Shown: positions 18,277 through 27,253 of the stretch, one piece after another
How positions within the stretch are numbered: the first letter of the stretch is position 1
Layout of the letters: the number at the start of each line of letters is the position of its first letter
Assembly (NCBI RefSeq): GCF_001043055.1
Contig: NZ_JYLF01000010.1
Location: forward strand, 1 to 64,000
Source of the DNA: Pseudomonas weihenstephanensis
Lineage (GTDB): Bacteria; Pseudomonadota; Gammaproteobacteria; Pseudomonadales; Pseudomonadaceae
Direction of reading: 5' to 3'
Length of the DNA stretch: 64,000 nt
Notes under the pieces: model-generated
Database searches by the model: none
Told to the model about the DNA's origin: nothing
What the model saw: only the letters and a program-made list of their open reading frames with translations
Translations under genes and position numbers: made by a program

Positions 18277-20348
18277 GCTGTGGCTCCCTCAATCAGACAA
18301 ACGCCATTTTTGCAGGCCTCGCAGATCGGGCAGAAATCAGGGCTTTTAACTTTTGAGATGGCCATCAGAGCGTACTGGGAAGGGGCAATCATAGGCGGGA
18401 GCGCGGTAGGAACCATTAGCGCAGTTAATGCACCCGGCAATATTGGATTGGCCGCAGTTCCTCCAACCGGGGCACCGCCGAGTTGAATATCGGAGCTGCT
18501 GAAGATCCCACCGGGACCAATCACGATGTGTTGACCACCGGCTTTTAAGGTAATACTGGCGCCCGCATCCAGAATCAGATTGGCTCCGGATTTGATGTGG
18601 ACTTCCTGTCCTGCTTCGACGACCAATGTTTGCCCGACACGGGTATGACTGCTGCTAGCTACCAACAAGTAGTCGTTGGCTTTGAGTTGGACTTTTCGGT
18701 CTGCGGTGACAGTGCGTTGCTCTTCAGCTTCCAGCACCGCGATGCTGTTGCCCTTGATGATTTCCTTACGTTCGTTACCGACTTCTAAGCGACTATCGTG
18801 TTCAACCTTCTGTTCCATGTCCCGCTGAGCGCGCAGGTAGATCAACTCTTGGCCGCTACGGTCCTCCAGGTGCAATTCGTTGAAGCCCGTGCTGTTTGGT
18901 GAACTGCGGCTGCGAAAGACGCTGCGGGTCTTGTGGGCGGGCAGTTCGTAGGGGACGGGATTAGCACTGTTATTCAGGCAACCACTGATCAGGGGGGAAT
19001 CGGGGTCACCCTCCAGGAATGACACCAGTACCTCCATGCCGACCCGAGGGATTGTTACCGCGCCATGGCTGTTGCCCGCCCAACTGGAAGCGACTCGCAG
19101 CCAACAACTGCTTTTGTCATTGGTCTGACCTTCGCGGTCCCAATGGAACTGCACCTTGACCCGCCCGTGTTGGTCACAATGTATCTCCTCACCTTTGGGA
19201 CCGGTAACCAAAGCGGTTTGACTGCCAAGTATCCGAGGCTTCTCATAGGCCTGCTGTGGGCGATAGAACACATCCCACGGAGTTGCCGTGAAGGTGTTGC
19301 GGTAGCCCTGATGGAAATCGTCCTTACGGTCACTGGTGTCGCTGGGAAGGCTCTCCTCCAGAACCTGAGGTTGCTGGACTTCGTGGCGAATAGAGGTCAG
19401 TAGCCAGAGGTCATTCCACTCTTGGCGCGGGTGTTGCGACAGTTCAAGAAAGTGGCCGCTGACCAGTGTGGGTTGATCACTTTTACCTTCGGCCTGACGG
19501 TAATCTGCACGATGGCCTTCCAGAGCTCTCTGGCTCAACAATTTGCCTCGTTCGCGCTGAGTAAAACCACCGGGGTATTGGTAGTCTTCCAGGTCAGGCT
19601 GTCTGCCTCGGGCGGCAGGGCGATAGTCCGCCTCCAGCGTGATGCGGGCCTTTTCAAAGTCGTAATCACGTTGCGTTGTTCGACTGGTTCGGGTCGCAAG
19701 GCGCAGGTTAAAGCGTTTGACTACGGGCTCATCGGCGACCAAGCCGCTGTCCTGCACATAGGCCGTTGGCCTGCCCAGCTTGGGGAATATGGTTTGGTCG
19801 TCACCAAATACCAGTGCGTGACTTTGTTGCGAATGCTGAAAGTGGTAGTGGATACCTTCCTCCCAGCACAGACGCTGAATGTAGTACAGGTCGGATTCGT
19901 TGTACTGGACGCAGTAATCACGTGCTGGATAGATCGAGCCCAACTGAAATCGGTAGGTGTCACTTTGGATACCATGCTCTTCAAGAATCTGCGCGATGAT
20001 CTGCGGGACGGTTTGTTGTTGGAAAATCCGTAGGTTGGCCCGATGCGCCAAATAGGTTAACTGCGGGACCAGCGTAAGGCTGTAACGGGTCAGGCGCTTA
20101 CCGGAGTCACCCTGCGCAACACGGTAAATCTGCCCATGAATACCTGCGTCACTGTCGTTGAATGCCAGAAAGGCTTGCTTGTGCAATAGATTTTCGATGT
20201 CCAAATCAGGACGTTCGCTGACCAGTTCCAGATCAAAAGAAAAGGGAGCGCTAATAGATTCTTGGCCGGTGAATGAGAGGATCTGAAGGTCGTGCTTGAA
20301 GTCGCTGATGGTTAGGCTGAAATCCGTTTTAGGGCTTGCGTTGAACAT
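18273..20348 (-). CDS. vgrG: VgrG (TssI) spike protein
   Basis: 691 aa from ATG 20348 (MFNASPKTDFSLTI), chosen because GGAAGGGAG lies just upstream and VgrG proteins begin this way; an in-frame start at 20390 adds 14 atypical residues. The gp27-like base (FTGQESISAPFSFDLEL), gp5 OB-fold (GPKGEEIHCDQHGRVKVQFHWDREG) and beta-helix needle (KSGANLILDAGASITLKAGGQHIVIGPGGI) are all present. The last 20 residues hold CPICEACKNGVC, a cysteine-rich tail that is not part of the needle. No other T6SS structural gene is nearby, so this is an orphan spike that must use a T6SS elsewhere. Confidence 0.95.
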   Translation of the reverse strand: MFNASPKTDFSLTISDFKHDLQILSFTGQESISAPFSFDLELVSERPDLDIENLLHKQAFLAFNDSDAGIHGQIYRVAQGDSGKRLTRYSLTLVPQLTYLAHRANLRIFQQQTVPQIIAQILEEHGIQSDTYRFQLGSIYPARDYCVQYNESDLYYIQRLCWEEGIHYHFQHSQQSHALVFGDDQTIFPKLGRPTAYVQDSGLVADEPVVKRFNLRLATRTSRTTQRDYDFEKARITLEADYRPAARGRQPDLEDYQYPGGFTQRERGKLLSQRALEGHRADYRQAEGKSDQPTLVSGHFLELSQHPRQEWNDLWLLTSIRHEVQQPQVLEESLPSDTSDRKDDFHQGYRNTFTATPWDVFYRPQQAYEKPRILGSQTALVTGPKGEEIHCDQHGRVKVQFHWDREGQTNDKSSCWLRVASSWAGNSHGAVTIPRVGMEVLVSFLEGDPDSPLISGCLNNSANPVPYELPAHKTRSVFRSRSSPNSTGFNELHLEDRSGQELIYLRAQRDMEQKVEHDSRLEVGNERKEIIKGNSIAVLEAEEQRTVTADRKVQLKANDYLLVASSSHTRVGQTLVVEAGQEVHIKSGANLILDAGASITLKAGGQHIVIGPGGIFSSSDIQLGGAPVGGTAANPILPGALTALMVPTALPPMIAPSQYALMAISKVKSPDFCPICEACKNGVCLIEGATA

Positions 20349-21120
20349 CCACTGCTCCCTTCCAGGCATGCAGCGTAGTCCCACATACACGGGGCCAGCG
20401 AACTATATGCCTGTGAGTTTGTGAGAAAACCAAAGCGAGCCAAGCTAACAAGCTATGGAAGGAAAATATGTAGGAAGCGTCCTGAATGCGAGCTGAATTG
20501 TCCTTGGTTCAGGGTGTCGCTTGGGAAGGCGTTGGTTCGGGAGTTTTGTCACGTCTGCATGAGCTTGATCTTGGAGGTTTCAAGCCGCCGCAGTTTTAAA
20601 ACTCCTCACTATAGGGAAGAAGGGCATTCCGTTCGACTGACTTATTGATGAGGAGCAACACGATGCTGACACTTGCCGAACTGGACCGACAGCGCATCAC
20701 CACACGCCAAGTTGACAACGATTTTATCGCGGGAACCTTGGACCTTGCCTGACCCAACCGTCCGGCCAACACACCTTCTTGATATCAACACTTGGTCGAA
20801 GGCCTTCAGGGGGGATGTCGTCTGCGTTCTACTGGGTGGCTGTGACGGGTGCTCTCGTGGTGGTGCTTGCAAGCCTCTTCGAGAATCTGGCAGAAAAATC
20901 TCTCTGGTCACCTCATTACTATAAACACCGTCGATTCCCCCGTAGCCCGGCGCACCTGCATAGGTCCTCAACGCGCTTGTGGGCGCCTCTGTAGGCCAAA
21001 GCATTCAGTGTCTGCGGATACCGTCCGGCTGTCACAAGTTGCGTACCAAGGCCTGTCACAAACCGTTGCCAAGAACTATTGACCTCGCTACGAAGTTGCT
21101 CCCTTACTCCTTGCAGGCAC
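20349..21120. other. Non-coding or decayed stretch upstream of vgrG
   Basis: About 770 bases without a gene I can support. A 29-codon ORF at 20663-20752 (MLTLAELDRQ...) has a good AGGAG six to ten bases upstream and a normal start, but I do not recognise it and it may be the beginning of a broken gene. The rest shows scattered frames with stops. The promoter of the vgrG operon should lie in 20350-20640; no confident -10/-35 or sigma-54 site is visible there. Confidence 0.4.
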
Positions 21121-22068
21121 TCAGTCTGCAAACCGAAGGATATGCGTTTCGCCCAGCAGCAACGGGCCGTTAAGCTCCGTCACCTCGCGGATGTAATCCC
21201 ACAGCAAGGTGATGCGTTTCAACTTCCTCAAGTCCTCGCGGCAGTACATCCAGAACTGCCGCGTGAGGTTGATTTCGTTCGGCAATACCGGCAGTAAACG
21301 CGGATCTTGTGCCGCCAAAAAGCACGGCAGGATGGCCAATGAGCGGCCTTGCTGTGCGGCGACGTATTGCGCGATCACGCTGGTGCTGCGCAGGTTGGCG
21401 CTGGCGCCGGGCAGTACATTGGCCAGGTACAGCAACTCGGAGCTGAACGCCAGATCGTCGACGTAACTGATAAACGGATGCTCGGCCAAGTCTGAGGCCC
21501 GCACAATCGGTGGATGCGCGTCGAGGTATTCCTGCGTCGCGAACAGTTGCAATCGGTAGTCACACAATTTGCAGCACACGTACGGCCCATGTTCCGGGCG
21601 CTCCAGCGCAATCACGATATCGGCCTCGCGCTTGGACAGGCTGATGAAGTGCGGCAGCGGCAGGATATCCACCGAGATCGCCGGGTAGGTGTCCACAAAA
21701 TGGCTGAGCTGCGGCGTGATAAAGAAACTGCCAAAACCCTCGGTGCACCCCATCCGCACATGCCCCGACAACGCCACGCCCGAGCCTGAAACCTGCTCGC
21801 ACGCCATGTGCAGCGTGCTCTCGATGGACTCGGCATACCCCAGCAAACGCTGACCTTCGTTGGTTAACGTGAAGCCATTGGTGCGCGACTTCTCAAACAA
21901 CAAAGTGCCGAGTGCGGCTTCCAGCGAACTGATGCGTCGAGACACGGTGGTGTAGTCCACCGCCAGTCGCTTGGCGGCGGTGCTGGCTTTGCGGGTACGG
22001 GCCACTTCGAGAAAAAACTTCAAGTCATCCCAGTTCAATGCGCTTAACGATGTGATGTTTTTTTGCAT
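21121..22068 (-). CDS. LysR-family regulator beside mmsAB
   Basis: 315 aa from the ATG at 22068 (MQKNITSLSALNWDDLKFFLEV); an in-frame start at 22110 would run through the operator dyad. The N-terminal winged helix-turn-helix (TRKASTAAKRLAVDYTTVSRRISSLEAAL) and the LysR effector domain are clear. It is divergent from mmsA and probably controls mmsAB. Its 3' end contains the right-hand 93-bp direct repeat of the T6SS island, so the last residues (after TELN) may have been replaced when the island came or recombined. Confidence 0.9.
   Translation of the reverse strand: MQKNITSLSALNWDDLKFFLEVARTRKASTAAKRLAVDYTTVSRRISSLEAALGTLLFEKSRTNGFTLTNEGQRLLGYAESIESTLHMACEQVSGSGVALSGHVRMGCTEGFGSFFITPQLSHFVDTYPAISVDILPLPHFISLSKREADIVIALERPEHGPYVCCKLCDYRLQLFATQEYLDAHPPIVRASDLAEHPFISYVDDLAFSSELLYLANVLPGASANLRSTSVIAQYVAAQQGRSLAILPCFLAAQDPRLLPVLPNEINLTRQFWMYCREDLRKLKRITLLWDYIREVTELNGPLLLGETHILRFAD
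21168..21260. repeat. Right 93-bp direct repeat flanking the T6SS island
   Basis: Matches 12795-12887 with two mismatches. It lies inside the 3' end of the LysR gene and encodes QFWMYCREDLRKLKRI and following residues on the minus strand. Integration at gene 3' ends is common for tyrosine recombinases, though tRNA genes are the usual targets. Confidence 0.85.
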
Positions 22069-22085
22069 GTTAGACCGGCTTTTAT

Positions 22086-22110
22086 GTGCGTTCTTATTAG
22101 AAGAACGCAC
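22086..22110. promoter_or_regulatory. Perfect 10-bp dyad, likely LysR operator
   Basis: GTGCGTTCTT, five bases (ATTAG), then AAGAACGCAC: a perfect inverted repeat in the LysR-mmsA divergent gap, 17 bases from the LysR start and 71 from mmsA. It has the T-N11-A dyad form LysR proteins use, so it is a good candidate for autoregulation and for control of mmsA. Confidence 0.7.
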
Positions 22111-22181
22111 ACCTATACTCCAAAAACAGTCCCGCGACCAACCCGGCGCCCGCTCCCATAAGAATAATTTCGGAGACCTTC

Positions 22182-23693
22182 ATGACGGCTTCTACCCCGT
22201 ATCAAAACGCCCGCCTGCTGATTGATGGTGAGTGGATCGAGTCGCAGACCACCGAGTGGCACGACATCGTCAACCCGGCCACTCAGCAAGTATTGGCCAA
22301 AGTGCCGTTCGCCACCGCCAGTGAAGTGAACGCAGCGATTGAAGCGGCCCAACGCGCCTTCCAGACCTGGAAGCTGACGCCGATTGGCGCACGCATGCGC
22401 ATCATGCTCAAGCTGCAAGCACTGATTCGTGAACACTCCAAGCGCATTGCCGCAGTCCTTAGCGCCGAGCAAGGCAAAACCATTGCCGACGCCGAGGGCG
22501 ATATTTTCCGTGGGCTGGAGGTGGTTGAGCACGCGTGCTCCATCGGCACCCTGCAAATGGGCGAATTCGCTGAAAACGTTGCGGGCGGGGTGGACACCTA
22601 CACACTGCGCCAGCCAATTGGTGTGTGCGCAGGCATCACCCCCTTCAACTTCCCGGCCATGATCCCGCTGTGGATGTTCCCGATGGCGATAGCCTGCGGT
22701 AACACCTTCGTGCTCAAACCTTCGGAGCAGGACCCACTGTCGACCTTGATGCTGGTAGAGCTGGCGCTCGAAGCCGGGGTGCCGCCGGGTGTGCTCAACG
22801 TGGTTCATGGCGGCAAGGACGTGGTCGATGCGCTGTGCACCCACGCCGATATCAAGGCCGTGTCGTTTGTCGGCTCAACCGCCGTCGGCACCCACGTGTA
22901 TGACTTGGCCGGTCGTCATGGCAAACGCGTGCAATCAATGATGGGCGCCAAGAACCATGCCGTGGTGCTGCCCGACGCCAACCGCCAACAAACCCTCAAT
23001 GCACTGGTGGGTGCCGGTTTTGGCGCAGCCGGTCAGCGCTGCATGGCCACCTCCGTGGTGGTGTTGGTGGGCGCGGCCAGGCAATGGCTGCCAGACCTCA
23101 AGGCGCTGGCGCAAAAACTCAAGGTCAACGCCGGCAGCGAGGCGGGCACCGACATTGGCCCGGTGATCTCCAAGCGTGCGAAAGAGCGCGTGCTGGGGCT
23201 GATTGAGAGCGGTATCAAAGAAGGCGCAACGCTGGAACTCGATGGTCGCAACGTCAGCGTGCCGGGTTTCGAGCAAGGCAACTTTGTTGGCCCGACCCTG
23301 TTTTCGGGCGTAACCACTGACATGCAGATCTATACCCAGGAAATCTTTGGCCCTGTGTTGGTGGTGCTAGAGGTCGATACGCTTGAGCAAGCCATCGCGC
23401 TGGTCAACGCCAACCCCTTCGGTAACGGCACCGGTTTGTTTACCCAAAGCGGTGCGGCGGCACGTAAGTTTCAGAGCGAAATCGACGTTGGGCAGGTCGG
23501 TATAAACATTCCGATCCCGGTGCCGGTGCCGTTCTTCAGCTTCACCGGTTCGCGGGGTTCCAAGCTGGGAGATCTGGGGCCGTACGGCAAACAAGTCGTG
23601 CAGTTCTACACCCAGACCAAGACCGTCACCAGTCGTTGGTTCGACGATGACAGCGTGAATGATGGCGTTAACACCACCATCAATCTTCGTTGA
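22182..23693 (+). CDS. mmsA: CoA-acylating methylmalonate-semialdehyde dehydrogenase
   Basis: 503 aa, usual length, behind GGAGA. An aldehyde dehydrogenase with GITPFNFPAMIPLWMFPMA and the active-site GQRCMATS (Cys near residue 287), both typical of MmsA/IolA. FGNGTGLFTQSG and the end (PFFSFTGSRGS) also match. It converts methylmalonate or malonate semialdehyde plus CoA and NAD to propionyl- or acetyl-CoA, in valine and beta-alanine breakdown. It is 10 bases ahead of mmsB and divergent from a LysR gene with a palindromic operator between them. Confidence 0.95.
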   Translation: MTASTPYQNARLLIDGEWIESQTTEWHDIVNPATQQVLAKVPFATASEVNAAIEAAQRAFQTWKLTPIGARMRIMLKLQALIREHSKRIAAVLSAEQGKTIADAEGDIFRGLEVVEHACSIGTLQMGEFAENVAGGVDTYTLRQPIGVCAGITPFNFPAMIPLWMFPMAIACGNTFVLKPSEQDPLSTLMLVELALEAGVPPGVLNVVHGGKDVVDALCTHADIKAVSFVGSTAVGTHVYDLAGRHGKRVQSMMGAKNHAVVLPDANRQQTLNALVGAGFGAAGQRCMATSVVVLVGAARQWLPDLKALAQKLKVNAGSEAGTDIGPVISKRAKERVLGLIESGIKEGATLELDGRNVSVPGFEQGNFVGPTLFSGVTTDMQIYTQEIFGPVLVVLEVDTLEQAIALVNANPFGNGTGLFTQSGAAARKFQSEIDVGQVGINIPIPVPVPFFSFTGSRGSKLGDLGPYGKQVVQFYTQTKTVTSRWFDDDSVNDGVNTTINLR

Positions 23694-23703
23694 GGAGCGC
23701 GTC

Positions 23704-24591
23704 ATGAAAATTGCATTTATAGGCTTGGGCAACATGGGCGCACCGATGGCGCGCAACCTGCTGAAAGCCGGGCATTCGTTGAATGTGTTTGATTTGAACC
23801 ACGCTGTTCTGGCCGAGCTTGCTGACCAAGGCGGTCATATCAGCGCCTCACCGCGTGCAGCGGCGCAAGGTGCTGAACTGGTGATCACGATGCTGCCGGC
23901 AGCCGCGCATGTGCGCAGTGTATGGCTGGGCGACGAGGGCGTTTTGGCGGGGATAGGCGAGGGTGTTCCGGCAGTGGATTGCAGCACCATCGACCCGCAA
24001 ACCGCGCGCGATGTGGCAGCCGCAGCGGCCAAACAAGGTGTGCACATGGCCGATGCGCCGGTGTCTGGCGGCACCGGCGGCGCTCAGGCGGGTACGTTGA
24101 CCTTTATGGTCGGCGCGCAGCAGGCGCTGTTCGACACCTTGCACCCGGTACTCGCTCAGATGGGGCGCAACATCGTCCATTGCGGGGATGTGGGCACCGG
24201 CCAAGTGGCTAAAATCTGTAACAACCTGCTGCTGGGCATCTCAATGGTGGGTGTCAGTGAAGCCATGGCGTTGGGCGCGGCGCTGGGCATCGACATGCAG
24301 GTGTTGGCCGGGGTGATCAATAGCTCGACGGGCCGCTGCTGGAGCTCTGAAGTCTATAACCCGTGGCCGGGCATCGTGGAGACGGCCCCTGCATCGCGGG
24401 GTTACACCGGCGGTTTTGGTGCCGAATTGATGCTAAAGGATTTGGGGTTGGCCACCGAGGCGGCACGTCAGGCGCACCAGCCCGTGGTGCTGGGCGCCGT
24501 GGCTCAGCAGTTGTATCAGGCCATGAGTTTGCGCGGCGAAGGCGGCAAAGATTTCTCGGCCATCATCGACAGCTACCGCAAGCCTGAATAA
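23704..24591 (+). CDS. mmsB: 3-hydroxyisobutyrate dehydrogenase
   Basis: 295 aa from ATG 23704 (MKIAFIGLGNMGAPMARN), with GAGGAG upstream; the in-frame ATG at 23659 is inside mmsA. It has the Rossmann GLGNMG motif, the substrate loop DAPVSGGTGGAQAGTLTFMVG and the catalytic lysine in GTGQVAKICNN near residue 170. It oxidises 3-hydroxyisobutyrate to methylmalonate semialdehyde, which MmsA then uses, so the two genes form consecutive steps of valine degradation. A strong terminator follows. Confidence 0.95.
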   Translation: MKIAFIGLGNMGAPMARNLLKAGHSLNVFDLNHAVLAELADQGGHISASPRAAAQGAELVITMLPAAAHVRSVWLGDEGVLAGIGEGVPAVDCSTIDPQTARDVAAAAAKQGVHMADAPVSGGTGGAQAGTLTFMVGAQQALFDTLHPVLAQMGRNIVHCGDVGTGQVAKICNNLLLGISMVGVSEAMALGAALGIDMQVLAGVINSSTGRCWSSEVYNPWPGIVETAPASRGYTGGFGAELMLKDLGLATEAARQAHQPVVLGAVAQQLYQAMSLRGEGGKDFSAIIDSYRKPE

Positions 24592-24598
24592 AGACTTT

Positions 24599-24634
24599 CC
24601 GGGAACCCGCGTCGGGCGGGCTTCCCGGTTTTTT
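24599..24634 (+). terminator. mmsAB terminator
   Basis: CCGGGAA-CCCGC, a short loop and GGGCGGGCTTCCCGG make a GC-rich stem followed by TTTTTT, eight bases past the mmsB stop. Confidence 0.85.
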
Positions 24635-24643
24635 GCGTCGAAT

Positions 24644-24681
24644 AAAAAACCCCGGAACTCAACGAGCGCCGGGGTTTTTGT
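24644..24681. terminator. Bidirectional terminator between mmsB and aroP
   Basis: AAAAAACCCCGG and CCGGGGTTTTT flank a 15-base loop. A- and T-runs on both sides let it work for either strand; it most likely ends the minus-strand aroP transcript, 16 bases past its stop. Confidence 0.8.
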
Positions 24682-24696
24682 GTGCCTGAGTCACGT

Positions 24697-26100
24697 TTAA
24701 CGCAGAGTGGCCAATGGCTTACCGGTGCGCAGACGCAGCAGGTAGAAGACATAAATGATCAGCAGCCATACCGGGATCGCATACACCGAGGCGCGAACGT
24801 CGGGGATCATCCAGATTACGGCGACGATCACGGCCATGAAGATCAGGCATACGATGTTGCTCAATGGCGACCAAAAGGCTTTGAACGAAGGCACCACGCC
24901 TTGCGCGGCCATCGCTTTACGAAACTTGATATGGGTGAGGCTGATAAGTGCCCAGTTGATCATCAGTGACGCAACCGCCAGCGAAAACAGCAACTCCAGC
25001 GCCTTGTGCGGTGCCACATAGTTCACCACCACGCACAGCATCGTCACCAGCGCCGACACGCCCAGTGCCCGCAACGGTACACCGTTTTTGGTCAGCTTCA
25101 TCAGCGCTTTGGGCGCATCGCCCTGTTTGGCCAGGCCGAAGAGCATGCGGCTGTTGCAGTACACGCCGCTGTTGTAGACCGACAGCGCTGCGGTCAGCAC
25201 CACAAAGTTGAGGATTTGCGCTGCGGTGTTACTGCCGATCAACGCGAAAATCTGCACAAACGGGCTGCCGCTGTAAGCATCGCCGGATGCACCCAGGGTC
25301 ACCAGCAGTTGATCCCACGGGTACAGCGCCAGCAGCACGGTCAGCGCGCCAACGTAGAAAATCAGCACCCGGTAAACCACCTGGTTGATGGCCTTGGGGA
25401 TGACTTTCTTCGGTTCGCTGGCTTCGGCGGCGGTGATGCCCACCAGCTCCAGCCCGCCGAACGAAAACATGATGAACGCCATTGCCATCAACAGGCCGGT
25501 GCCACCGTTGGGAAAGAAGCCGCCGTGGCTCCACAGATTGCTGATGGACGCTTGCGGGCCGCCGGTGCCGCTGAACAATAGATAGCACCCGAGGATGATC
25601 ATGCCGACAATCGCCACCACCTTGATGATGGCAAACCAGAATTCCATTTCGCCGAAGACTTTCACGTTCAAGGTATTGATCAGGTTGACCAACACAAAGA
25701 ACACCACCGCGCTGACCCAGGTCGGCACTTCAGGCCACCAGAACTGGATGTATTTGCCCACAGCGGTCAGTTCGGCCATGCCCACCAGTACGTACAACGC
25801 CCAGTAGTTCCAGCCCGACAAAAAGCCTGCGTAACCGCCCCAATACTTGTGCGCAAAGTGACTGAACGAGCCTGCGACCGGTTCTTCGACGATCATTTCG
25901 CCCAGCTGGCGCATGATCAAAAACGCGATAAACCCGGCAATCGCATAGCCAAGGATCATCGACGGTCCGGCCGATTTGAGTACGCCCGCCGAGCCGAGGA
26001 ACAGCCCTGTGCCAATGGCGCCGCCCAAAGCAATCAGCTGGATATGGCGATTTTTCAAGCCGCGCTTGAGTGTGATGGGGGGAGCGTTGTGGTCAGCCAT
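24697..26100 (-). CDS. aroP: Aromatic amino acid permease AroP
   Basis: 467 aa with about 12 hydrophobic helices. The sequence parallels E. coli AroP almost throughout: LKRGLKNRHIQLIALGGAIG, LIMRQLGEMIVEEPVAGSFS, ELTAVGKYIQFWWPE, SFGGLELVGITAAEAS and VYCNSRMLFGLAKQG. It is an APC-family proton symporter for Phe, Tyr and Trp in the inner membrane. It stands alone, convergent with mmsAB across two terminators. Substrate choice between AroP and PheP types is not provable by eye, but the match is closest to AroP. Confidence 0.88.
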   Translation of the reverse strand: MADHNAPPITLKRGLKNRHIQLIALGGAIGTGLFLGSAGVLKSAGPSMILGYAIAGFIAFLIMRQLGEMIVEEPVAGSFSHFAHKYWGGYAGFLSGWNYWALYVLVGMAELTAVGKYIQFWWPEVPTWVSAVVFFVLVNLINTLNVKVFGEMEFWFAIIKVVAIVGMIILGCYLLFSGTGGPQASISNLWSHGGFFPNGGTGLLMAMAFIMFSFGGLELVGITAAEASEPKKVIPKAINQVVYRVLIFYVGALTVLLALYPWDQLLVTLGASGDAYSGSPFVQIFALIGSNTAAQILNFVVLTAALSVYNSGVYCNSRMLFGLAKQGDAPKALMKLTKNGVPLRALGVSALVTMLCVVVNYVAPHKALELLFSLAVASLMINWALISLTHIKFRKAMAAQGVVPSFKAFWSPLSNIVCLIFMAVIVAVIWMIPDVRASVYAIPVWLLIIYVFYLLRLRTGKPLATLR

Positions 26101-26248
26101 CAGGTGCCCTGTTCGTTGTTGTTTTCGGCGCGCAAAGAAAATCAGGCCGGGTGTCAGCCAGCCATCTGCACAATGAAGTGCGCGATAGTACCCCCGGTAA
26201 AAATGCAGGCATACCGTTGTGCGGGTTTTCGGGCCAATTCTTACTGGA

Positions 26249-27133
26249 TTACAGACCCGATAACGCCTTCAGGAGTGCCTGCGCATAGGCGGGTAAGTGC
26301 GCAAACGAGCGGGCACACAGCAGCAGCTTGCGATCGGCCCACGGCTCGTTCAGCTCAACCACTTTAAAGGTGCGCGGTGCTTGCCAGCGCTCGATAGTGG
26401 CGCGCGGCACAATCCCCAGTCCGGCACCGCGGGCGACCATGCGCAATACACCGTCAAAACCTTCGGCCCGAATACGCGTCTGCATGCGATAACCGCAGTG
26501 CAGTGCTTGTTCTTCCAGGTACACCGCCAGTGCGCTGTGGGCCGCCAAGCCGACATACGCGTGGCTCAGCGTGGCAGTGAAACTCAGCCCGTGTTGCTGC
26601 GCCAAGGGATGGTCGAGCGGGATCACCAGCATCAGTGGGTCATCGCGGAACGCCAGGGTTTGCAGGTCTTGGGTGTCGACGGCGTCAGAAATGATCCCGA
26701 TGTCGCCAGCGTCCTGACGCAGCGCGTGGGTGATGCGCAAGCTGGTCAACTCGTGCTGATCGACACTGATGTGAGGGTGTTGGTGTACAAAGTCGGCCAG
26801 CAGTTCGGGCAAGTATTCAGTGAGTGCGGCGGTATTGCACAGCAAACGCACGCGGCCTTTGAAGCCTTGGGCGTACTCGCTCAAATCATGGTTCATGCGC
26901 TCGACCTGTTGCAGCAGCAACCGGGCATGTTGCGCCAGTGCCTGACCGGCGGGCGTGGGGCTGATTCCGCGTCGGCTGCGCTGCAATAATTCAACGCCTA
27001 GCGAGGCCTCGATTGCCCTGATTCGCGCGCTGGCGGCGGGCAGCGATAAATGACTGAGGCGGGCGCCCGCAGTGATGTTGCCTGCCTGCACGATGTTCAC
27101 AAACAGGCGTAGATCAATCAGGTCGATGTGCAT
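26249..27133 (-). CDS. LysR-family regulator, divergent from a TauE-type exporter
   Basis: 294 aa from ATG 27133 (MHIDLIDLRLFVNIV); an in-frame GTG three bases upstream is an alternative. Winged helix (GNITAGARLSHLSLPAASARIRAIEASLG) plus a LysR effector domain ending in SFAHLPAYAQALLKAL. It faces the TauE/SafE gene over 120 bases, so it probably controls that exporter. Ligand unknown. Confidence 0.9.
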   Translation of the reverse strand: MHIDLIDLRLFVNIVQAGNITAGARLSHLSLPAASARIRAIEASLGVELLQRSRRGISPTPAGQALAQHARLLLQQVERMNHDLSEYAQGFKGRVRLLCNTAALTEYLPELLADFVHQHPHISVDQHELTSLRITHALRQDAGDIGIISDAVDTQDLQTLAFRDDPLMLVIPLDHPLAQQHGLSFTATLSHAYVGLAAHSALAVYLEEQALHCGYRMQTRIRAEGFDGVLRMVARGAGLGIVPRATIERWQAPRTFKVVELNEPWADRKLLLCARSFAHLPAYAQALLKALSGL

Positions 27134-27253
27134 CACGGGTGTCCTGTTTCTTGTCGGCGCAGCCTTCGGTCAGTGTCTGCCTATCGCTGGACAATAGGCT
27201 GCCTCAAGCAATTGCGCATTTTCAGCGGGTATCGGGTGGCTCAGCATACGCCC

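Noticed and set aside
20348..20390. Longer VgrG start at 20390
   Set aside because: The extra 14 residues are atypical, and a good GGAAGGGAG sits before the shorter start.
20642..21004. 120-codon minus-strand frame upstream of vgrG
   Set aside because: No Shine-Dalgarno, no family resemblance and an erratic composition; treated as non-coding.
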